Assembly: GCF_023898315.1 (NCBI RefSeq)
Contig: NC_064616.1
Location: forward strand, 289,071,205-289,135,204
Reading direction: 5' to 3'
Source of the DNA: Schistocerca nitens
Lineage: Eukaryota > Arthropoda > Insecta > Orthoptera > Acrididae
Length of the DNA stretch: 64,000 bases
The notes beneath the pieces were generated by a model. That model was not told the origin of the DNA. It searched no databases and saw only the letters and a list, made by a program, of their open reading frames with translations. Below are positions 51,821-60,751 of this stretch, one piece after another (the first letter of the stretch is position 1; each line of letters starts with the position of its first letter). Both the position numbers and the translations under genes were made by a program.

Positions 51821-53139
51821 CGAGGTGCATTCAAGTTCTAAGGCCTCCGATTTTTTTTCTAATTAACTACTCACCCGAAATCAATGAAACTGGCGTTACT
51901 TCTCGACGTAATCGCCCTGCAGACGTACACATTTTTCACAACGCTGACGCCATGATTCCATGGCAGCGGCGAAGGCTTATTTAGGAGTCTGTTTTGACCA
52001 CTGGAAAATCGCTGAGGCAATAGCAGCACAGCTGGTGAATGTGCGGCCACGGAGAGTGTCTTTCATTGTTGGAAAAAGCCAAAAGTCACTAGGAGCCAGG
52101 TCAGGTGAGTAGGGAGCATGAGGAATCACTTCAAAGTTGTTATCACGAAGAAACTGTTGCGTAACGTTAGCTCGATGTGCGGGTGCATTGTCTTGGTGAA
52201 ACAGCACACGCGCAGCCCTTCCCGGACGTTTTTGTTGCAGTGCAGGAAGGAATTTGTTCTTCAAAACATTTTCGTAGGATGCACCTGCTACTGTAGTGCC
52301 CTTTGGAACGCAATGGGTATGGATTACGCCCTCGCTGTCCCAGAACATGGACACCATCATTTTTTCAGCACTGGCGGTTACCCGAAATTTTTTTGGTGGT
52401 GGTGAATCTGTGTGCTTCCATTGAGCTGACTGGCGCTTTGTTTCTGGATTGAAAAATGGCATCCACGTCTCATCCATTGTCACAACCGACGAAAAGAAAT
52501 TCCCATTCATGCTGTCGTTGTGCGTCAACATTGCTTGGCAACATGCCACACGGGCAGCCATGTCGTCGTCCGTCAGCATTCGTGGCACCCACCTGGATGA
52601 CACTTTTCGCATTTTCAGGTCGTCATGCAGGATTGTGTGCACAGAACCCACAGAAATGCCAACTCCGGAGGCGATCTGTTCAACAGTCATTCGGCGATCC
52701 CCCAAAACAATTCTCTCCACTTTCTCGATCATGTCGTCAGACCGGCTTGTGCGAGCCTTAGGTTGTTTCGGTTTGTGGTCACACAATGTTCTGCCCTCAT
52801 TAAACTGCCGCACCCACGAACGCACTTTCGACACATCCATAACTCCATCACCACATGTCTCCTTCAACTGTCGATGAATTTCAATTGGTTTCACACCACG
52901 CAAATTCAGAAAACGAATGATTGCACGCTGTTCAAGTAAGGAAAACGGCGCCATTTTAAGTATTTAAAACAGTTCTCATTCTCGCCGCTGGCGGAAAAAT
53001 TCCATCTGCCGTACGGTGCCGCCATCTCTGGGACGTATTGACAATGAACGCGGCCTCATTTTAAAACAATGCGCATGTTTCTATCTCTTTCCAGTCTGGA
53101 GAAAAAAAATCGGAGGCCTTAGAACTTGAATGCACCTCG
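51821..53139 (-). mobile_element. mariner element, 1,319 bp, with perfect TIRs of at least 40 bp
   Basis: cgaggtgcattcaagttcta at the left and its inverse at the right, continuing identically through ggcctccgattttttttc. TA at 51819-51820 and 53140-53141. It is inserted in the TIR of the DD41D-type element. Confidence 0.97.
51896..52954 (-). pseudogene. mariner transposase, DD34D, full length with one late stop
   Basis: Start MAPFSLLEQR at 52954. Residues 1-112 form the bipartite HTH DNA-binding region (GVKPIEIHRQL; VGISVGSVHTIL). The WVPRML linker precedes the catalytic core: D161 (TMDETW), D255 (FHQDNAPAH), D290 (SPDLAPSDFW), with 34 residues between the last two. Codon 326 is TAA (51977-51979), where a sense codon is expected; the same frame then continues AFAAAMESWRQRCEKC to VEK and a natural stop at 51896-51898 (352 codons). 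Thus either a truncated 325-residue protein lacking the last 26 residues is made, or the copy is dead. All else is intact. Confidence 0.93.
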
Positions 53140-53429
53140 TACTTTGTTAGAGAGACTGCGGTCTAATACGCGCTGTACCATGCTGCCACAGATACGGCAT
53201 GTACTGAAAATAGCTTTCCATGTGCCTCAGCGCATGCCTGTACGCGCCGTAGCATTTTATGCTTACACGTTAACATCGGCCAGGCTGCATCCGAACAGTA
53301 TGAAAGGCATTCATGTTCCTCATACATCATGCTCTAGCGCCCTCTCCTGCTGTAGTAATTGGTAATGTTGAGTCCGATTCACTTCTCTTGCTGATTCACC
53401 TTTTATGGATGTGATACAGCGTTGTACCC

Positions 53430-53671
53430 AACATTCTTTATCCGAATCGGGAGCTTGCACACATGGTGTTTACTTACAGAAAGGCAAATGGCAATGGGCG
53501 GTGGGAAGCAAGGTTGTATCAGGAGACCTATGCCTGCCGACAATAACCACAGCATTCAATGTTTGCAACCGTGTTTCCCCGTTTGTCTGGGATCGGGTTG
53601 TTTAAGGAAGCAGGAAATCATGAAGGACGTATCAGAAGTGTTCGGACACCAGACGGGGAGGAAATAGTAGA
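53430..53671 (+). pseudogene. DD41D-type transposase N-terminus
   Basis: In shifting frames: NRELAHMVFTYRKANGNG, ARLYQETYA, then FPRLSGIGLFKEAGNHEG and VRTPDGEEIVDQS. This matches the HTH (DUF4817-like) domain of the element at 10.7 kb. It stops where Harbinger-derived sequence begins. The D1-D2-D3 core is not found anywhere inside the element. Confidence 0.75.
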
Positions 53672-54245
53672 TCAGTCATTTTCTTTTATATCCACGCCCA
53701 CCATTGTTTATTTGGTCAGGATATTACGACAAATACACAGCGAATTATAAACAAGAAGTAAACAAATTATGAACAACAAACATTAATGCTCACCTGTCTT
53801 GAGCGGAAATTGCCTTGCGGAAATTAGTGTCCTCTTTCGAATTATGCGGTCTAATCTTCTGCAGGAGATTTTCAAAGTCAGAAGGTCACATTCGACAGAA
53901 ATTTTTATATTGACCACTTATTTGTTGTGACTTTAAATACATCATAAGTTCTGCATTATTTCTTTTTTATAAAGTTCAGTGAGCCACCAACTCCGACGTT
54001 TCGTTTTGTTTTTCGGTAAACTTTCCATTAATAATGCCGCACCACTCATCACCATATTCCCGAGATTTTCGCGTCGCGTAGACATGTTTACAGCTTGACT
54101 GCAAACTGAATACTTATAGGTTCGTGGGTTTCCTGTGGATAGTCGGAGGTTCGTTGCAACCCACAATTCCAACGAACGGAAGGCGAATGCCGAGCGTGCG
54201 GCTCGCGCACCACTTCGTGGCGCGCAAGTGTCAACGCGGCTTCAG
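53672..54245 (-). pseudogene. PIF/Harbinger transposase exon 1, left copy
   Basis: The minus strand starts MELWVATN.. upstream, with the likely true start MSTRRENLG (about 54085). It then reads KRRSWWLTELYKKEI, a shifted MYLKSQQISGQYKNFCRM, a TGA (53886-53888) and PSDFENLLQKIRPH...KEDTNFRKAIS, the usual N-terminal block before the Harbinger DDE domain. The right copy (59360-59856) shares both the frameshift and the stop. The two are direct repeats, by eye about 90% identical. Confidence 0.75.
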
Positions 54246-54307
54246 GTGCATCCACACTAGTGCGCTGCACGGCTGGCGCGCCGCTCGTGCGCATTGAATT
54301 CGTTATA

Positions 54308-55727
54308 CACTCCTGGAAATTGAAATAAGAACACCGTGAATTCATTGTCCCAGGAAGGGGAAACTTTATTGACATATTCCTGGGGTCAGATACATCACAT
54401 GATCACACTGACAGAACCACAGGCACATAGACACAGGCAACAGAGCATGCACGATGTCGGCACTAGTACAGTGTATATCCACCTTTCGCAGCAATGCAGG
54501 CTGCTATTCTCCCATGGAGACGATCGTAGAGATGCTGGATGTAGTCCTGTGGAACGGCTTGCCATGCCATTTCCACCTGGCGCCTCAGTTGGACCAACAT
54601 TCGTGCTGGACGTGCAGACCGCGTGAGACGACGCTTCATCCAGTCCCAAACATGCTCAATGGGGGACAGATCCGGAGATCTTGCTGGCCAGGGTAGTTGA
54701 CTTACACCTTCTAGAGCACGTTGGGTGGCACGGGATACATGCGGACGTGCATTGTCCTGTTGGAACAGCAAATTCCCTTGCCGGTCTAGGAATGGTAGAA
54801 CGATGGGTTCGATGACGGTTTGGAGTTACCGTGCACTATTCAGTGTCCCCTCGACGATCACCAGTGGTGTACGGCCAGTGTAGGAGATCGCTCCCCACAC
54901 CATGATGCCGGGTGTTGGCCCTGTGTGCCTCGGTCGTATGCAGTCCTGATTGTGGCGCTCACCTGCACGGCGCCAAACACGCATACGACCATCATTGGCA
55001 CCAAGGCAGAAGCGACTCTCATCGCTGAAGACGACACGTCTCCATTCGTCCCTCCATTCACGCCTGTCGCGACACCACTGGAGGCGGGCTGCACGATGTT
55101 GGGGTGTGAGCGGAAGACGGCCTAACGGTGTGCGGGACCGTAGCCCAGCTTCATGGAGACGGTTGCGAATGGTCCTCGGCGATACCCCAGGAGCAACAGT
55201 GTCCCTAATTTGCTGGGAAGTGGCGGTGCGGTCCCCTACGGCACTGCGTAGGATCCTACGGTCTTGGCGTGCATCCGTGCGTCGCTGTGGTCCGGTCCCA
55301 GGTCGACGGGCACATGCTCCTTCCGCCGACCACTGGCGAACATCGATGTACTGTGGAGACCTCACGCCCCACGTGTTGAGCAATTCGGCGGTACGTCCAC
55401 CCGGCCTCCCGCATGCCCACTATACGCCCTCGCTCAAAGTCCGTCAACTGCACATACGGTTCACGTCCACGCTGTCGCGGCATGCTACCAGTGTTAAAGA
55501 CTGCGATGGAGCTCCGTATGCCACGGCAAACTGGCTGACACTGACGGCGGCGGTGCACAAATGCTGCGCAGCTAGCGCCATTCGACGGCCAACACCGCGA
55601 TTCCTGGTGTGTCCGCTGTGCCGTGCGTGTGATCATTGCTTGTACAGCCCTCTCGCAGTGTCCGGAGCAAGTATGGTGGGTCTGACACACCGGTGTCAAT
55701 GTGTTCTTTTTTCCATTTCCAGGAGTG
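54308..55727 (-). mobile_element. Tc1-like element (DD32E family), copy 2, 1,420 bp
   Basis: Same TIRs as copy 1 (32787-34208), TA at 54306-54307 and 55728-55729. By eye it is about 98-99% identical to copy 1. It is inserted between the Harbinger exon copy and the MADF gene. Confidence 0.97.
54463..55485 (-). pseudogene. Tc1-type transposase, DD32E, two disabling changes
   Basis: Same gene as 32942-33964. A two-base deletion in the HTH region (about 55338, cgaacatc versus cgacaacatc) shifts the frame. A Tyr codon in SARYIQT became TAA (about 54827-54829). The catalytic motifs VFSDESRF, FQQDNARPH and SPDLSPIEHVW are all intact, with 32 residues between the last two. The few other differences from copy 1 are point changes, so the copies diverged recently. 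Confidence 0.92.
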
Positions 55728-56005
55728 TATTTGGACTGGGCGAGCGCGCTGCGCATGCGCGACGCACCGCGATGCATCTGCTGTCGGTTTTTGCAAGAAA
55801 CAGTTTGAATGTTCGCAGTTCGGATTTGGACGGGAGCGCGAAAGGTTTGTCGTTTTTAGCGCGCATGTGAGTATTGTTTTGCAAGATATTAATGAGAAAA
55901 AGGGATTTTTAAATTGAACTAAAATATTACATTTTAATTAATATCTTTAGATAATTGCCAGGCTTCAATAAAGAGATTTTGTGATTGATTTTCCAGCGAT
56001 TAAAT
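55728..56005 (+). other. GC-rich leader upstream of the MADF exon
   Basis: 55735-55800 is CpG-rich (gcgagcgcgctgcgcatgcgcgac) and, with 54180-54300 on the other side of the inserted Tc1, forms a GC-rich block between the left Harbinger exon (leftward) and the MADF exon (rightward). It may have been a bidirectional promoter; inference only. Confidence 0.35.
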
Positions 56006-56239
56006 ATGGAGTGGTCATAAGTGACTTTAATTAAACTAATTGATGAATACAGAAAACAATCCGTTCTTTGGGATCCTCAGCATAAGGATCATTACAGGAA
56101 ACACATGGAAACAGATGCTTGGCGAGAAATATCTGCGGAGATGGATGTGTCTGCGGACCAGTGCAGAAAACAATATCTTTACTGTCTTCATACCGACAGG
56201 AGAAGGGGAAATTGAAAAACAGCATGGGAACAGGAGAAG
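56006..56239 (+). pseudogene. MADF-domain exon of the Harbinger accessory gene
   Basis: ATG 56006 reads MEWS, then TAA, then an open run with LIKLIDEYRKQSVLWDPQHKDH, AWREISAEM and QCRKQYLYCL, a MADF DNA-binding domain (Myb/SANT-like, as in PIF/Harbinger partner proteins that help the transposase bind DNA and enter the nucleus). The frame shifts after RRRGN, and a gtaag donor follows at 56240. Length of about 70 codons is right for a first exon. Confidence 0.7.
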
Positions 56240-56544
56240 GTAAGTTGTGAATCTAATAAGATATTAAGTAACTAAATCTCTTAATTGTTATAATTAAATT
56301 AGCTGACAAGTTTAGCGATGTGGCTGATCACAACTGTCATTTATTAGTATTCGAAGAATTTTGTGTTCGGAAAAAAATTTATTAAGAAAATGAATGGTAT
56401 TATAAAATAATAAGCTTCATTTTCATTTTTAAGTGATTTATTTACATACATCATACAGACTTTTATAATAACAATCACAAGTACTGTACACTTCTGTATT
56501 TTTTTAAACAGGGTTTTATTGCATTCTATATTTTATTGTTTCAG

Positions 56545-56650
56545 TAAGAGACGATGTTTATGTAAGCAGGTGGTCTGCTTATGAAGCATTCAAGTTTCTG
56601 GAGGATAGGGACGTACCAAGAAAAGGACTTACGACATTAAGAAAATGTTG
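56545..56650 (+). pseudogene. MADF-protein second exon
   Basis: Preceded by tattttattgtttcag (acceptor at 56544). Reads VRDDVYVSRWSAYEAFKFLEDRDVPRKG, the segment that follows MADF in this protein family. A stop follows soon after. Confidence 0.6.
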
Positions 56651-56699
56651 ATGTACTCAAGCATATTTGTGTTGCCATTTCATACAATAATCTGCTTCT

Positions 56700-57960
56700 T
56701 CATCCCTAATTTTTTGACAATAATTTGTGAATCGTTGGGGGACATGTCTCAGTGGTAACAAAGACGCCATATTATCTTCTCCCTGCACCCTCCATTACCC
56801 TTCAATTAAAACACCATTCTCTTCATGGTCAATGCAAATCAGGAGTGTACAAATTTGGCGAATGGGTCCTATTGTGTAACACTATCAATGCAAAGCAGGA
56901 GAGTACAAATTTGGCGAATGGGTCCTTAGATAGTTGTGTAACAAAATGACTGCCATCACTATCACCTCGGCTTTTTCATGTGCTAAAAGCAGTGGTTTTC
57001 TTAAAACCCGAAGGCGTTCTCGACTATCCGTTGGGCCCTACTCAAGCAATAACTAGAAATTCTGTGAGGAGTTCCTTTGGCAAAGTCTCCAGAGTATGGC
57101 TTCATGAGGTTTTCACTTAGAGCAAATGCACCATCACTTGCAAAGAAATAAGATATTCACATAGAACGCCCTGGCAGTGGTTCTTCTACCGGAAGTCCCA
57201 ATGTGCTCCCAGTCATCATATTATGTATCCAAAATGAGATTTTCACTTTGCAGCGGAGTGTGCGCTGGTATGAAACTTTCTGGCAGATTAAAACTGGGTG
57301 GCAGACATGGTCTCGAAATCTGGACGTTTGCCTCTCACTGGCAAGTGCTCTACCAACTGAGCTACCCAAGCACGACTCACGCCCCGTCCTCACAGCTTTT
57401 CATTCTGGAAACATCCCCCAGGCTGTGGCTGAGCCATGTCTCCGCAATATCCTTTCTTCCAGGAGTGCTAGTTCTGCAAGGTTCGCGGAAGAGCTTCTGT
57501 GAAGTTTGGAAGATAGGAGACGAGATACTGGCAGAATTGAAGCTGTGAGGATGGGTCGTGAGTCGTGCTTCGGTAGCTTAGATGGTAGAGCACTTTCCGC
57601 GAAAGGCAAAGGTCCAGAGTTCGAGTCTCTGTCCGGCACACAGTTTTAATCTGCCAGAAAATATCATACTATGTAGCTTGCTCCCTTGAAAAATTCCTCC
57701 ATGCGAAATTCTTCCTTGATATTCCACGTCAGCAAACATAAAATTACAATTCCACTAATGCAAAAAGCATAATACTGAAGCTGGATTTATAATTGACGTA
57801 CTCTGTACCCGAGTTCATTGGTGCTTGCAAAACAACATGTTTCCTGTCTACCATAGAGCACCAACACAGTCAGACAGGTTCCAACGTGTTTCAAATATAT
57901 TGCTTACTTCCTTCCAAGCTGTAGGTGTTGCAGGTAGCTGAAACAGAAATCATACGTAAA
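56700..57960 (-). pseudogene. PIF/Harbinger DDE transposase domain, split by an insertion
   Basis: On the minus strand from 57945: a WN-P-CVGA-DGKH block is readable in pieces (HVGTCLTVLVLYGRQ in one frame; the D1 region). Next comes NYKSSFSIM-like text and the GYQGRISDGGIF-type block (damaged, about 57690). After the insert 57228-57662, TGSTLGLPVEEPLPG, FFASDGAFALSENLMKPYSG (about 57110) and LSRAQRIVENAFGF (about 57020, with the third acidic residue). Stops and shifts are many. The HTH-containing exons lie to the right at 58800-59011 and 59360-59856. Confidence 0.75.
57228..57662. mobile_element. inverted-repeat element with tRNA-like arms, 435 bp
   Basis: Left arm 57231-57400 and right arm 57540-57662 are inverted copies. 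Both contain a tRNA-like sequence (right arm: gcttcggtagcttagatggtagagcac and gttcgagtctctg). TSD atcatattatgta (57215-57227) and atcatactatgta (57663-57675), one difference. It is inserted in the Harbinger DDE exon. Confidence 0.85.
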
Positions 57961-58186
57961 CTTACTTTAACCACGGGGTGGGGGGTGGGGGGTTGAGTTT
58001 ATATATTGTATTTGTAAAATAGGACTGACAATTGTTTTGGTGACTGGAAAACTACTACGTTATTGGTCTGAGGCGAACGACACAACTTAATGTCCTTTAA
58101 TAGGCTCTTGTTTTTATGTTAGTCACGTAATACCAGTAATACATAATTAATATTGGTTACTATTGATTATTACTTGTAATTTACAG

Positions 58187-58440
58187 GTGATGTATGAGAT
58201 TGTTAGAATTGAAGATGACATCGAGTCAGGACTCAACATTTCTAAAGACAGCCAATAAGAGCCAACAGGGTCAACATCTACCGCCAGACCTACTAAGCGT
58301 AAGCGAACTAATGCTATTGACTCAATGATGAGGAGTGCGTTTGACATTTTACAAACTGCCGCAGAGAAATTGGAGAAAGAGCCGTGTAATAAGTCCGACG
58401 AAATCGATGCCTTTTGTACGTACATCAAAAAGTGAAGAAA
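58187..58440 (+). pseudogene. BESS-like C-terminal exon of the MADF protein
   Basis: Reads YEIVRIEDDIESGLNISKDSQ, stop, then PTKRKRTNAIDSMMRSAFDILQTAAEKL and DEIDAFCTYIKK; the last words resemble the BESS motif found at the C-terminus of MADF-BESS proteins. A Gln/Pro-rich tail follows to 58740. It lies in the plus strand between two minus-strand Harbinger exons, so the two genes interleave. Confidence 0.55.
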
Positions 58441-58799
58441 TATTAGTCTGCAACGCAGAAATCGGTACAGCATGCCGTGTTTGACGTACTTGTCAAAAGG
58501 GTTTTTTTATTTGGCTGCTCCAAATGCTCAGCACTTCAGCTACTGGCAAATCCCTCCAGAAAGTATATATCGCCCCCCACATTCTCAACAATACGTTTTG
58601 CACACTTTGCAACCAGTACCTGCTCCCGTACAATAAACATCTGATTCCTTGACACTTATCTCTTCTCAACCATCTCCCGCTGCATCAATAACTTCAGAAC
58701 AGTTTTCGGATTTTGTGTAACATAACTTTAGTTTAATGGATTTAGATGATTTTGTGTAAAATGCGTTTAATTTTGTACTTATAAAAATATTTAAAAAAT

Positions 58800-59011
58800 A
58801 AAACAACTTTCAAAATTAAAAGAGTTAAACAGCGATGTGAATATGTTACCTCGATATATCCTTGTAACTCATGGATAAGTGCTGCACAGACTTGTGGTAC
58901 TATTAGTGCAATAGATTGCTTAGAAATCCTGAAAGTATACAGCGCGCTAGTAAACGAATCTACCGTGGCAAGAAATCGAAGTGTTACTGCTAACCTGGAA
59001 GAATTAATCAT
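58800..59011 (-). pseudogene. Harbinger transposase exon 2 (HTH region)
   Basis: Open minus-strand frame reading RLAVTLRFLATVDSFTSALYTFRISKQSIALIVPQVC and ELQGYIEVTY. This is the conserved RLA.TLRFLATG.S...L...FRIS block just before the DDE domain. No stop interrupts it; the usual ATG-D-S motif reads ATVDS. Confidence 0.8.
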
Positions 59012-59154
59012 ATTGATTTTATCTGCCTTTATTTCATGAAAAAGATTGTATATATTACAGAAATAGTATATTAGTCAATTTTTTTATATCCACGCACACC
59101 ATTGCGTATTTGGTCAGGCTCTTACGACAAATACATAGCGAATTATGAACAAGA

Positions 59155-59353
59155 GCCGGCCGGGATGGCCGAGCGGTTCTAGGCGCAACAGTCCGTAACC
59201 GCGCGACCGCTACGGTCGCAGGTTCGAATCCTGCCTCGGGCATTGATGTGTGTGATGTCCTTAGGTTAGTTAGGTTTCAGTAGTTCTAAGTTCTAGGGGA
59301 CTGATGGCCTTAGAAGTTAAGTCCCAAAGTGCTCAGAGCCATTTGAACCATTT
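59155..59353 (+). mobile_element. tRNA-derived SINE, plus strand
   Basis: Full-length. TSD tatgaacaaga (59144-59154) and tataaataaga (59354-59364), two differences. The left Harbinger copy (53735 region) has the uninterrupted sequence, so the insertion postdates the exon duplication. Confidence 0.95.
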
Positions 59354-59359
59354 TATAAA

Positions 59360-59856
59360 TAAGAAGTAAACAAATTATTTACAACAAATATTAATGCTCA
59401 CCTGTCTTGAGCGGAATTTGTCACGCGGCAATTAGTGTCCTCTTTCGAAACATGCAGTCCAATCTTCTGCAGCAGATTTTGAAAGTCAGAAGGTCACATT
59501 CGACAGAAATTTTTATATTGATCACTTATTTGTTGTGCCTTTAAATACATCATAAGTTCTGCATTATTTCTTTTTTATAAAGTTCAGTGTGCCACCAACG
59601 CCGACGTTTCGTTTTGTTTTTCGATAAACTTGCCATTAATAATGCCGCACCACTCATCACCATAATCCCGAGATTTTCGCGTCGCGTAGACATGTTTACA
59701 GCTTGACTGCAAACTGAATACTTATAGGTTCGTGGGTTTCCTGTGGATCGTCGGAGGTTCGTTGCAACCCACAATTCCAACGAACGGAAGGCGAATGGCG
59801 AGCGCTCGGCTCGCGCACCACTCGGGGTTCGTGGCGCGCAAGTGTGGGCGCGGCTT
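59360..59856 (-). pseudogene. PIF/Harbinger transposase exon 1, right copy
   Basis: MSTRRENLGIMV start at about 59693, KRRRWWHTELYKKEI, then (frameshift) MYLKAQQISDQYKNFCRM, TGA at 59494-59496, PSDFQNLLQKIGLH and KEDTNCR. Shares the frameshift and TGA with the copy at 53672-54245. The right end, gcgcaagtgtgggcgcggc, adjoins DD41D-element coding sequence. Confidence 0.75.
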
Positions 59857-60108
59857 CAGACAGAACATGCTACGGTGCGTACACGCATTCGTTGAAGAAC
59901 ATGGAAACCATATTCAACACACACCGTAACTGTTGCTGCATGGTACAGCGCGTATTAGACCGCAGTCTCTGTGACAATGTGTGATTGAATAAACGGTCTC
60001 TAGCATGAAAGCCACGTTTTGCAGACATAAGTTCATTAGACGTTTTTTGTTCCATATCCTCTCATCAACTAATCTCTATAGTTTGTACATGGTGGAAAAA
60101 TCACCCTG
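59857..60108 (+). pseudogene. DD41D-type element, transposase C-terminus and right TIR
   Basis: Reads FRQNMLRCVHAFVEEHGNHIQH plus stop (59929), then the right TIR to 60108. The inverted equivalent of this coding end is also in the left TIR at 53150-53262, so the TIR overlaps the gene. Confidence 0.75.
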
Positions 60109-60110
60109 TA

Positions 60111-60650
60111 TAATGCAACAACAGACCACAGCCAACCAAACGGAGACCTACAATGAGACCCCTTTCAAAATGTTTCAGATGCTCATAACGCTGTCTCACA
60201 AGAGTATGAGGCATCTGAGTGTCCTTCACATTGACGACCCAACACCTGACGCTGTCCAGGCCACTTATATACCCTGCAGGCCTGCTAACAACACTGAATA
60301 CAAACAATACTAATGTGTTCTGGGTCAGGGATTTTCTCTGCCTCGTGATAACTGGGTGTTGTGTGCTGTCCTTAGGTTAGTGAGGTTTAAGTAGTTCTAA
60401 GTTCTAGGGGACTGATGACCATAGCTGTTAAGTCCCATAGTGCTTTAGAGCCATTTGAACCATTTGAACTAATGTGTTCTGGTGGCCATTCTGCCTGTCG
60501 CAGTGAATAGCCACACTAATTGTTGTACATACCCACCCATATTTTGTACGTGTATGAAGTTACATTGACATCTGACCATATCTTCTGAGTGCTTATATCT
60601 TCTGGGTGCTTCATGTGTTTACCAGGCAGTTTACTGTATATTAGCGTAAT
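60111..60650 (-). pseudogene. outer Tc1 element, 5' part: leader and transposase N-terminus
   Basis: Minus strand: a TATA-like ggtatataagtgg (about 60270), then MPHTLVRQRYEHLKHFERGLIVGLRLVG (60220-60125), the first HTH of a Tc1 transposase. Ends at TA 60109-60110 where the DD41D-type element is inserted; the rest is at 50740-51687. A SINE is inserted in the leader. Confidence 0.75.
60324..60467 (+). mobile_element. 5'-truncated Gly-headed SINE, plus strand
   Basis: Begins gtcagggattttctctgcctcg (downstream end of the Gly head), then gactggg-like spacer and the common body. TSD actaatgtgttctgg, 15 bp perfect, at 60309-60323 and 60468-60482. Confidence 0.96.
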
Positions 60651-60751
60651 CAAATATTATATTCTTTGATACTGTTCTTATTAAAATTATTATTAAAATC
60701 GAATCCATCGGCGGCACGATAAAATTGAGGGTGACCGCAAAGTGCAGTATA

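Larger units (their letters stand above)
51690..60108 (+). mobile_element. DD41D/DUF4817-type element enlarged by nested insertions
   Basis: Left terminus ctgggttattttttcc after TA (51688-51689); right terminus ggaaaaatcaccctg before TA (60109-60110). Left TIR (51690-51820 plus 53140-53262) matches the inverted right TIR (59868-60108), including gtctaatgaactta and gactgcggtctaatacgcg. A mariner splits the left TIR. The transposase N-terminus lies at 53430-53671 and the last codons at 59857-59929; the middle has been replaced by a Harbinger-derived block. Confidence 0.8.

Noticed and set aside
54180..55800. CpG-rich block as a host-gene promoter/CpG island
   Set aside because: It lies between two Harbinger-derived exons and is duplicated at 59780-59850, so it is transposon leader sequence.
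53150..59980. The inverted 110-bp pair at 53150-53262 and 59868-59980 as TIRs of the Harbinger element
   Set aside because: The right copy encodes the last codons of a DD41D-type transposase and leads into that element's terminus, so the pair belongs to the surrounding DD41D element.
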